64,000 bases of DNA from Thermomonas sp. (GTDB taxonomy: Bacteria; Pseudomonadota; Gammaproteobacteria; Xanthomonadales; Xanthomonadaceae): NCBI RefSeq assembly GCF_019104945.1, contig NZ_JAHRWW010000011.1:51604-115603 (forward strand), given 5' to 3'. Positions 57,175 to 64,000 of this stretch are shown here, piece by piece (positions within the stretch are counted from its first letter, which is position 1; every line of letters starts with the position of its first letter). The notes under the pieces were generated by a model. It was not told the DNA's origin, did not search any database, and saw nothing but the letters and a program-made list of their open reading frames with translations. The position numbers and the translations under genes are program-made.

Positions 57175-58317
57175 ATGCACAGCCCCCACAGTTTGGTGTT
57201 TCATAACGGCGCGGTGCTCACCGACCACGGCTTTCAGACCGATGTGTGCGTGGTGGTGGAAGACGGCCATATCGTGTCTGTCTTGCACGGCGCGCCCCCT
57301 GCATCCGGCGAGCACATCGACCTGCAGGGCGGCTATCTGGTGCCTGGGTTTATCGATGTGCAGGTCAACGGCGGCGGCGGGGTATTGTTCAATAACGATA
57401 CCTCCGTGCAGGCGCTGGCCACGATTGCCCAAGGCCACCGTAAATACGGCACCACCGGCCTACTGCCCACCTTGATCAGCGATGATGCCGAAGTGATGCG
57501 GCGCGCGGTGGCCGCCACCCGCGCGGCTATTACGCAAGGCGTACCGGGCGTGCTCGGCATCCATTTGGAAGGCCCGTATATCGCCCCGGCGCGCAAGGGC
57601 ACGCATAACGCGGATAAGTTCCGCGTTCCCGATGCCGACGAAGTCGCGATGGTTACCGCGCTGGATAACGGGGTCACGGTGATTACCCTTGCCCCCGAAC
57701 GCGTGCCGGTGACCACCATCGAGGCGATGGTCGCGCGCGGCGCGATCGTCTGCGCCGGGCATACCGCCGGTAGCTACGAGGATACCCGCGCCGGACTGGA
57801 CGCCGGCATCACCGGCTTCACCCATCTCTACAACGCGATGACCCCGCTGCAAGGCCGTGAGCCCGGCGTGGTGGGTGCGGCGTTGGAAGATGAAGCCAGC
57901 TGGGTCGGCGTGATTGCCGATGGTGTGCATGTGCACCCCGCAAGCCTACGAGTGGCGATTGCCGCCAAGCCCAAGGGCAAGGTGCTGCTGGTTACCGACG
58001 CGATGCCGATGGTGGGTAGCGATGACCCATCGTTCAATCTGTATGGTGAAACCATCACCGCAGTCGATGGCGTGGTGCGCAACGCAGCGGGCTCGCTTGC
58101 AGGCAGCGCGCTCGACATGGCCAGCGCGGTGCGCAACACGGTTAACTTACTTGGCCTGCCGCTGGATGAAGCCTGCCGTATGGCGGCGCAGTACCCAGCG
58201 GAGTTTATTGGCCTTGACGCTGAGCTAGGGCATATCGCCCCCGGCTACCGCGCCGACTTCGCGCTGCTCAGCGCCGACCTACACGTGCAGCGCACGTGGA
58301 TTTGCGGCCGCGAATAA
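57175..58317 (+). CDS. nagA: N-acetylglucosamine-6-phosphate deacetylase
   Basis: NagA removes acetate from GlcNAc-6-phosphate. The 380-residue amidohydrolase has VPGFIDVQVNGGGGVLFNN, the metal-binding HLEGPYIAPARKGTHN, then CAGHTAGSYEDTRAGLDAG and GFTHLYNAMTPL. Catalytic Asp is in LLVTDAMPMVG. The length matches the family. It follows nagB-II by two bases and ends the nagP-nagR-nagB-nagA operon. It converges with the iron permease gene. Confidence 0.95.
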   Translation: MHSPHSLVFHNGAVLTDHGFQTDVCVVVEDGHIVSVLHGAPPASGEHIDLQGGYLVPGFIDVQVNGGGGVLFNNDTSVQALATIAQGHRKYGTTGLLPTLISDDAEVMRRAVAATRAAITQGVPGVLGIHLEGPYIAPARKGTHNADKFRVPDADEVAMVTALDNGVTVITLAPERVPVTTIEAMVARGAIVCAGHTAGSYEDTRAGLDAGITGFTHLYNAMTPLQGREPGVVGAALEDEASWVGVIADGVHVHPASLRVAIAAKPKGKVLLVTDAMPMVGSDDPSFNLYGETITAVDGVVRNAAGSLAGSALDMASAVRNTVNLLGLPLDEACRMAAQYPAEFIGLDAELGHIAPGYRADFALLSADLHVQRTWICGRE

Positions 58318-58321
58318 GCGG

Positions 58322-60265
58322 CTACGCGGCGCGGCGGGCTTGCGGATCGCCGCGCTGATTCATCCAGAACCCAATCACGGCGACAAGCAGCACCACCAGC
58401 TGCGCCAGCAGGGTTTGCCATGTGGGAAAGACGCCCAGCCAATCGATACGCGGCGCGTTCACCAAGCCCAAATTCACCCAGCCCGCTTCCTGCAGCGCGG
58501 CCACGCCCTTGCCCGCCAGCACCACCGCAAGCACGGCGATCAAGATCGAGCTCCAGTTGAAGAATTTGCCGATCGGCAGGCGCATGCCAAGGCGCAGCAG
58601 CGCCCAAGCGATCAGCGTCAGCAGCGCGACGCCACTGGCCAAGCCGCCCAAGATCGCGTTGGCGTCTTCCGGCGTCCACATCGCGGCATAGAACAAGATA
58701 GTTTCAAACACTTCGCGATACACCGCAACGAAGGCCAGCACGAACAGAAAGACCATCGAGCGCCGCCCCAGCGCCGCCGACATTTTTTCATGTAGATATT
58801 GCTGCCAGCGCCCGGCCAAACTCTTCTGATGCATCCAAATCCCCACACTCAGAAGTACCACGGCGGCGAAGATCGACGACAGTCCCTCGGTGAGCTCACG
58901 GTTCGCGCCGCTGATATCAATCAGCCATGTTGCAACCGCCCAAGTAATACCGCCCGCCACCAGGGCCAGCACCCAGCCCGCGTGCACCCACGGCAAGGCC
59001 TCATAGCGCTCACTACGACGCAGAAAAGCGATCATTCCGATCACTACCAGCAGCGCTTCTAAGCCTTCGCGCAGCAAAATGGTGAAGCTGCCCAAGAACG
59101 CCGCCGTGGCGTTGCCGCGCGCGGCGTGCAGGGTTTCATCGGCACGATCGAACAATGCTTCGGCCGTCTGCGCATCGCTTTGAATTTGTGTGAGCGCGGC
59201 CTGCTTGCCGATATTGGAGCGCAGTGCGGCCATCGCCGATTCGATCTCACGCAGCAGCCCCGCATCGCGCGCCGCCAGCATGGGCTCCACCGGCTCAACA
59301 CCGTCCAAATACGCCGATAGCGCCAGCGAAGCGGCCTGCTTATGGTTTCCCTGCGCATACGCCTCAAGCGCGGCCTTGAGCTGACTACGCGCCAGAGTGA
59401 GTGTGGCCGGTTTTACAGCCGCCGCATCTGCGAGCGTCTGCGGCTGCGCACGCAGGAAGGCGCTGATCGCCTGCGCCTGCTGCGCATCCAGTGTTTGCGC
59501 CAACTGCGCCGGGCTACTGCGCGACAACGCCTCTAGCGACGGCAGCGCCGCGTGCAGTGCCTTATCTGAATTCCACAGGTGCTCGCCTTCTGCACGTTGC
59601 TGATCATTAAACGCCATGCCGCCAACATAAAACGCCAGTGCCCAACGCTGATCGTCGGTGAGCTGGGCAAACGCAGGCATGGCCGTGCCCGCCACACCGC
59701 GGCTGATGGCCTCGTACAACGCCAGCGGGCTGCGCTGCGCCGCGCGTTCGCTATCGGTAAACGCGATCGGTGGCGGATCCAGCTGCGCACCCGCCGCACC
59801 ATCTCCAGCACCACTCGCGCCATGACAGCTCGCGCACTGCGCTGCATACACGCCCACCGCTTCTTTCAAATTCGGTACTTTTTGTGGTGCGGCAGAAACG
59901 CCGTATGCGGCTAAAAGATCATTGGCCAAGGCATGCGCGGCTTGTGCCACCGCGTCGCTGGCCGCGTGTTGTTGCACCAACGCCAGCAAGGCTTCGCTTT
60001 GTTTGAGCAAACCCGCACGCTGCGGGTTGTCCGGCAGTGCGGCGATACGCGCCCGCGCGGTAGCCGAGAATTCCTGCATTTCTGCGTATTCGCCAGTATT
60101 GATGACCTTACCGCCCGCCACCGCACCGGCGTAATCCACCGCGATGTAATCCAGTAACTGCCAAGCCTGTCGCACTTCATCTTCGTTTGGCGCAGCCGCA
60201 AGTGCCACTCCCGAGCAGGTGAGTAGGAACATCAACGCAAAACGGCGGAGCAAGTCAGTCAACAT
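58322..60265 (-). CDS. Cytochrome c/FTR1-family iron permease fusion
   Basis: The 647-residue protein joins a signal peptide (LLRRFALMFLLTCSGVALA) to a periplasmic cytochrome c domain and a membrane FTR1 iron permease. The haem site is CASCH at 144-148, with axial Met196 in GTAMPAF. The permease (about 390-640, seven membrane segments) has the iron motifs REGLE (399-403) and REVFE (517-521). The cytochrome may oxidise or reduce iron for uptake. The ATG at 60265 begins the signal peptide. A Fur-box-like palindrome lies about 50 bases upstream. Confidence 0.92.
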   Translation of the reverse strand: MLTDLLRRFALMFLLTCSGVALAAAPNEDEVRQAWQLLDYIAVDYAGAVAGGKVINTGEYAEMQEFSATARARIAALPDNPQRAGLLKQSEALLALVQQHAASDAVAQAAHALANDLLAAYGVSAAPQKVPNLKEAVGVYAAQCASCHGASGAGDGAAGAQLDPPPIAFTDSERAAQRSPLALYEAISRGVAGTAMPAFAQLTDDQRWALAFYVGGMAFNDQQRAEGEHLWNSDKALHAALPSLEALSRSSPAQLAQTLDAQQAQAISAFLRAQPQTLADAAAVKPATLTLARSQLKAALEAYAQGNHKQAASLALSAYLDGVEPVEPMLAARDAGLLREIESAMAALRSNIGKQAALTQIQSDAQTAEALFDRADETLHAARGNATAAFLGSFTILLREGLEALLVVIGMIAFLRRSERYEALPWVHAGWVLALVAGGITWAVATWLIDISGANRELTEGLSSIFAAVVLLSVGIWMHQKSLAGRWQQYLHEKMSAALGRRSMVFLFVLAFVAVYREVFETILFYAAMWTPEDANAILGGLASGVALLTLIAWALLRLGMRLPIGKFFNWSSILIAVLAVVLAGKGVAALQEAGWVNLGLVNAPRIDWLGVFPTWQTLLAQLVVLLVAVIGFWMNQRGDPQARRAA

Positions 60266-60316
60266 AAGGCTTCGGCATCGGAATACCGTTGCCAAGTCTA
60301 TCAGATTACTGAGGAT

Positions 60317-60329
60317 GCGAATCATTCGC
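60317..60329. promoter_or_regulatory. Fur-box-like palindrome
   Basis: GCGAATCATTCGC is a perfect 6-1-6 palindrome containing AATCATT, the core of the Fur consensus. It lies 52 bases before the iron permease start, a typical operator position. Outer bases differ from the consensus. Confidence 0.5.
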
Positions 60330-60400
60330 GCAATAGCCCCTCATGTCATTCCCGAGATTCTGAACGTCATCTGCACTTAGCTCGCCCGAACACCACACAC

Positions 60401-60428
60401 AGCAAACCCCGCATTCGCGGGGCTTGCT
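60401..60428 (-). terminator. Terminator after the M61 peptidase gene
   Basis: A 12-base stem (60401-60412 with 60417-60428, one G-U pair in the minus-strand RNA) closes a four-base loop 19 bases past the peptidase stop. The following sequence GTGTGTGG is not a clean T-run. Confidence 0.7.
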
Positions 60429-60447
60429 GGTGAAACGCGCGGGCCGT

Positions 60448-62352
60448 TTACTTTTTCGCCGTCAGAATCGGGGTCAGGTAGTCCGGCTTGCCTTCGATAC
60501 GCTCTAGGTGCGGGTAGCGCAGGCCGCCGCGGTAGTCGAGCTTGACGGTGCGGTAGCGGTCGAACTCCTTGATCATCAGCTCGATGGGCGCTTTGCCGTC
60601 TTTGTTCGCTTTCACGGCTTCTTCAAGCAAATCGCTGGTATAGGCTTGGCCGTTGACGGCGATCACGCTGGTGCCACTGCCGATACCCGCATTGAAGGCG
60701 GGGCTATCCCAGCGCACGTCGGAGATGCTGCCGTCTTTGCCGATGGTTAGACCCAGTGAATACACGAAATCAGCCCCCCCCCAACGCGCACCGGCTTTGG
60801 CGTAGGCGCTCGGCGTGTCTTTGTACACCAGCTTCCAGCCCGCTTCTTCGATGCCTCCAGTAATACCCTTTTTGCCATCGAGACGTTCGCGTAGGAAGCT
60901 CGTCCAGTCATACGGCAACACACCATTGAGGACGGCCACCACGTCTTCGAAGGTGTAGAGGTTTTGCACCTTCCATTCGCCGTCATTGACGCCAAAGAAC
61001 GCCTTGGCGAAATCGTCCAGCGATTTTTTGCCACCCGTCTTGCTGCGAATCAAGGCATCGGCTTCCAACCAAATCATCTGCCCGCCGCGATAGTAGTCTT
61101 CACTCATCTGATAGTTCAGATACGCACGCGGCGCACGCCCCACCACGATCGGATCGTTGGTGGTGTCTTGAATGCCGCGCCAGCTCAGACCGGGGCGATT
61201 CTCCGCATAGGTCGCGGCTACCAAGGCCAGGGCGTCGATCGAGGCCGGTAACGGGCGCATGCCACTGCGCGCCGCCAGCACATTGCCCCAGTACTGGGTC
61301 TGGCCTTCATACACCCACAGCAAGCTGTCCTGCATGGGCGTGTTGAGCGTGGGAACCCATAGATCTTTGCCGCGACGGTATTTGCCGTTCCAGCTATGGG
61401 TGTATTCGTGCGCCAACAGGTCGCTGAAACCCGTTTTCTCATTCCAGCCGGTGAAGTAGTCGGTGCCCACACCGTTTTCACTGGAACGCTGGTGCTCTAA
61501 GCCGTTGCCGCCCATCTGATCGGAGAGTGAGAACAGAAATTGGTAGTGGTCATAATGCTGCGCGCCGTACAACTTCAACGCCTGCTCCACCAGTGCCTTG
61601 TGGATCTCCACCTGCTTAGGCTTGGTTTCTAGGTATTTCGCCGCATCGGCCACCACGCCCAGCTTCACCGGAACTTGGCTGCCTTTCGGGGTGAGGTCGA
61701 TATTTTTCGCGTAGCGCCCGGCGTACACCGGCGAGTCCACGAAGATGTCGTAAGGCACATTTTCGTAATCGACCGTGTCGCCGCTGCGGCCGTCCTCATG
61801 CAGAGCGGTGAACGCGGTCCAACCGGTGGGGTAGGTAACGCGCGGATCCACCATGATCTGGTGCATGTAGTGCCCAGCCGGGTACAGCGAGGTGGAAATA
61901 AACTGGATATTGAGCATATTCGGCGTCATCACCACGCGCCCTTGGCCGGGGCCGGTGGCGGTGAGCAGGTCGAACTGCGCGGTAATCTCGGTAACGCCCG
62001 CGGGAATGGTCAGGTGGAATGCACCCACCTGCAATGTGTCGCGCTTCCAGTCCAGCTTTTGGCCGTTGGCAGTGAAGGTGAGGCCGGCGATATCGTCCAG
62101 CGAATTGCGCGGCGAATGCCCACCCGGCACCCAGCGCGGGTATTGCAGGGTCAGCGGGCCGCTTTGCACCGGAATGGTTTGTTTGATCTTGAAGATGCGC
62201 TGCGCCAAATTGGTGGCATCCACTTCCACCTTGATGACGCCCGGGGCATACGGCACGTCCTGCGGCGCGGGTACCGATGGCGAAACTTGGGCGACAGCGC
62301 CCCCAGCAAACAACAGGGACGATAGGGCGAGGGGCAGCAGGCGGCGCTTCAT
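60448..62352 (-). CDS. M61-family metallopeptidase with PDZ domain, exported
   Basis: The 634-residue exported protein belongs to the M61 (glycyl aminopeptidase-like) family. After the signal peptide (MKRRLLPLALSSLLFAGGAVA) comes a beta-rich N-domain and the zinc site HEYTH (315-319), with a third ligand likely Glu349 in WVYEGQTQYW. The family-typical LEHQRSSENGV is at about 286. A C-terminal PDZ domain (GIGSGTSVIAVNGQAYTSD) follows. It starts 135 bases from the divergent I78 inhibitor gene. Confidence 0.92.
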   Translation of the reverse strand: MKRRLLPLALSSLLFAGGAVAQVSPSVPAPQDVPYAPGVIKVEVDATNLAQRIFKIKQTIPVQSGPLTLQYPRWVPGGHSPRNSLDDIAGLTFTANGQKLDWKRDTLQVGAFHLTIPAGVTEITAQFDLLTATGPGQGRVVMTPNMLNIQFISTSLYPAGHYMHQIMVDPRVTYPTGWTAFTALHEDGRSGDTVDYENVPYDIFVDSPVYAGRYAKNIDLTPKGSQVPVKLGVVADAAKYLETKPKQVEIHKALVEQALKLYGAQHYDHYQFLFSLSDQMGGNGLEHQRSSENGVGTDYFTGWNEKTGFSDLLAHEYTHSWNGKYRRGKDLWVPTLNTPMQDSLLWVYEGQTQYWGNVLAARSGMRPLPASIDALALVAATYAENRPGLSWRGIQDTTNDPIVVGRAPRAYLNYQMSEDYYRGGQMIWLEADALIRSKTGGKKSLDDFAKAFFGVNDGEWKVQNLYTFEDVVAVLNGVLPYDWTSFLRERLDGKKGITGGIEEAGWKLVYKDTPSAYAKAGARWGGADFVYSLGLTIGKDGSISDVRWDSPAFNAGIGSGTSVIAVNGQAYTSDLLEEAVKANKDGKAPIELMIKEFDRYRTVKLDYRGGLRYPHLERIEGKPDYLTPILTAKK

Positions 62353-62487
62353 GAAGGCTCCAAAGTGGCAAGATCGAAGGTGAATCCTACCGTTCGGCGG
62401 CGGTTTCCCCCCATGCCGAAAGCCATGCACGTTAGGTTCATTTCCCTTCGTTATGCTGCCGCCATCACTGAATAAGGAGTCTGCCCC

Positions 62488-62790
62488 ATGTCTTTACGCG
62501 CACTTGCCCTATCTGCGACGGTGGTTCTCGCTGCCTGCGCTGCTCCGCCCCCAGCGGCAGATGCTCCCGCTGCGCACATGCCCGCCAGCGCCTGCAATGC
62601 CGACGCGGCACAGTCGCTCGTGGGCCAAGCGGCCACGCAGGACAATTTTGAAGCGGCGCGCAAAGCCAGCGGCGCAGCTACCTTACGCACGCTCAAGCCG
62701 GGTCAGCCGATGACCATGGACTTCCGCGGCGACCGCGTGAACGTGCTGGAAGATGCCAACGGCAAGATCGAAAAGATCACCTGCGGCTAA
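62488..62790 (+). CDS. I78-family peptidase inhibitor lipoprotein
   Basis: The 100-residue product has a lipoprotein signal (LSATVVLAAC) and an I78-type inhibitor domain: CNADAAQSLVGQAATQDN, then LRTLKPGQPMTMDFRGDRVN and ITCG at the end. The family inhibits serine peptidases and probably protects the periplasm from the cell's own secreted proteases. AAGGAG lies eight bases before the ATG. It is divergent from the M61 peptidase gene and converges with the DUF2239 gene. Confidence 0.9.
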   Translation: MSLRALALSATVVLAACAAPPPAADAPAAHMPASACNADAAQSLVGQAATQDNFEAARKASGAATLRTLKPGQPMTMDFRGDRVNVLEDANGKIEKITCG

Positions 62791-62799
62791 ACCGCTGTT

Positions 62800-63387
62800 T
62801 CAGGCGACGAAGGCGTCCGTGGCCAGCCACTCGGCATGCTCGCGGACGTCTTCTGGCCATTCCGCAATACCCGCTTGAAAGCCGCCGAAATCACCGGCAA
62901 ACAGCGCGCGCGAGGCCTCTTCAAAATGCGCCGCATTGCCTGCCATGGCGTGCAAGAAACGGTAGGTCGCTTCCTGTGCTGCGCGGCGGCGGTCGTCACC
63001 GGCGGTGACTTTGCGCGCATCGTCCACCAGCTTGCGCAGTGCCACCGACGCGCCACCCGGCTGCGCCGCCAGCCAATCCCAATGGCGCGGCAACAAGGTC
63101 ACTTCGCGCGGCACCACGCCCAGCTTGGGGCGGCCCGGCTTGCGCCGCACGCTTGATGCGGTGTCACTGCTCGGCTGCGGCTGCGCTAACCATGCCAGTA
63201 AATCTGCGGCGGGAAGTTCCAGCGGCAACTCCACCGGCTTGGCGTCGGCGTCATTGAAAATCAACACCGCCCGCGTTGGATAGGCATCGAACGCCTGCTT
63301 GGCCTTCATCGCCACATGGCGTAGTTCGCCACTGGCGATACGCAGCGGGCCGCTAAACGCAGTGCAGCGCTGTGCGGGGTCGATCAT
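62800..63387 (-). CDS. DUF2239 family protein
   Basis: The 195-residue cytoplasmic protein matches the DUF2239 pattern: CTAFSGPLRIASG at the N-terminus, then AVLIFNDADAKPVELPL, RRKPGRPKLGVVPREVTLLP and HWDWLAAQPGGASVALRKLV. The basic KPGRPK segment resembles an AT-hook, so DNA binding is possible but not shown. The function of the family is unknown. It follows folE on the same strand after 64 bases. Confidence 0.85.
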   Translation of the reverse strand: MIDPAQRCTAFSGPLRIASGELRHVAMKAKQAFDAYPTRAVLIFNDADAKPVELPLELPAADLLAWLAQPQPSSDTASSVRRKPGRPKLGVVPREVTLLPRHWDWLAAQPGGASVALRKLVDDARKVTAGDDRRRAAQEATYRFLHAMAGNAAHFEEASRALFAGDFGGFQAGIAEWPEDVREHAEWLATDAFVA

Positions 63388-63451
63388 ACCAAGCTCTCGC
63401 GTATATCGGGAGCCATTATTATCCGGATCAAATTAGAGCGCGCGCACTAAA

Positions 63452-64000
63452 TTACCGCCCGAGACGCACATCGATAAACTGTAGGAACTCGGTGCGGGTG
63501 CGGGCGTCGTCGCGGAAGCTGCCGATCATCTTGCTGGTGACCATATTCACCCCGCGCTTATGCACGCCGCGCGTGGTCATGCACTCGTGCGAGCCCACCG
63601 CCACCACACCCACGCCATGCGGCTGCAGCACACGCTGGATGCAGTCGGCAATTTCGGCGGTCATTTTTTCCTGCACCTGAAAGCGCCGTGCATAGGCATC
63701 CACCACCCGCGCCAGCTTGCTGATCCCCACTACGCGGTCTTTGGGTAAATACCCGACGTGCACCTTGCCGATGATCGGCGCAAGGTGGTGTTCGCAATGG
63801 CTTTCAAAGCTGATGTCGTTGAGCACCACCATGCCGTCGTAGTCGCCCACTTCGCCAAACGTGCGGCTGAGGTAGGCGTCGGGGTCGATGCTGTAGCCGT
63901 TGAACCATTCCTCATAGGCTTTCACCACGCGCTTCGGGGTGTCCAGCAACCCTTCGCGTTCGGGGTTATCGCCCCCCCAGCGCAGCAGCGTCCGTACGGC
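63452..64000 (-). CDS. folE: GTP cyclohydrolase I (N-terminus beyond window edge)
   Basis: FolE opens the imidazole ring of GTP to give dihydroneopterin triphosphate, the first step of folate and pterin synthesis. The frame is open to the right edge, so the start is missing; about 182 residues are seen. The usual motifs are present: [40 protein letters not shown] (zinc Cys and His), [20 protein letters not shown], and HECMTTRGV with the second zinc Cys. An in-frame TTG at 63947-63949 is not the start, because the conserved sequence continues upstream of it. Confidence 0.95.
   Translation of the reverse strand, partial: AVRTLLRWGGDNPEREGLLDTPKRVVKAYEEWFNGYSIDPDAYLSRTFGEVGDYDGMVVLNDISFESHCEHHLAPIIGKVHVGYLPKDRVVGISKLARVVDAYARRFQVQEKMTAEIADCIQRVLQPHGVGVVAVGSHECMTTRGVHKRGVNMVTSKMIGSFRDDARTRTEFLQFIDVRLGR

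Noticed and set aside
63947..63949. TTG as start codon of folE
   Set aside because: Conserved FolE residues ([13 protein letters not shown]) continue upstream to the window edge, so the gene is truncated rather than starting here.

Overview
The window reads as chromosome of a GC-rich gammaproteobacterium of the Lysobacterales (Xanthomonadales) type. The evidence is gene content and order: a LysM gene, dprA, topA and tsaC in a row; divergent def-fmt-rsmB; a topoisomerase I with a long Lys/Ala tail; a LacI/NagP/NagB-II/NagA locus with TonB-dependent receptors; and many secreted peptidases. The species cannot be named from this sequence. Almost every base is coding. I saw no rRNA, tRNA, insertion sequence, prophage or CRISPR array.

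Layout. 1-2503: the end of ntrB, then ntrC, then a lipoprotein Cu/Zn superoxide dismutase. 2525-7784: a conserved protein of unknown function divergent from a FadI-like thiolase, a small AT-richer two-gene cassette, and a secreted S9 peptidase. 7931-13897: YcgL, a membrane ankyrin-repeat protein, a KefC-type antiporter and a DUF4124 protein. 13981-20606: gltD, gltB (glutamate synthase) and tsaC. 20609-28581: topA, dprA and a LysM protein on the minus strand, then def, fmt and rsmB on the plus strand. 28640-33642: an LTA-synthase-like transferase, two glycosyltransferases and galE, probably envelope glycan synthesis. 33666-37175: lipid acyltransferases, a PEBP protein, a thioesterase and a YkvA-like protein.

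37257-43878 is a minus-strand signalling group: an EAL response regulator, a hybrid kinase with an Hpt domain, the Hpt-directed phosphatase SixA, and a phospholipase D-family lipoprotein. 43950-58317 is a complete chitin/N-acetylglucosamine scavenging locus: GH20 hexosaminidase, two TonB-dependent receptors, glucokinase-family sugar kinase, NagP transporter, LacI-type NagR, NagB-II and NagA. Three copies of an imperfect palindrome centred on CG lie before the kinase, the second receptor and nagP, and look like NagR operators; at two of them the -35 box lies inside the operator. 58322-64000: a cytochrome c-FTR1 iron permease with a Fur-box-like palindrome, an M61 peptidase divergent from an I78 inhibitor lipoprotein, a DUF2239 protein, and the 3' part of folE running off the right edge.

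Together the genes describe an organism that degrades external protein and chitin, imports the products through TonB-dependent receptors, and assimilates nitrogen through glutamate synthase. Starts were moved inward from the longest frame where a ribosome binding site, a signal peptide or a known family N-terminus supported it.
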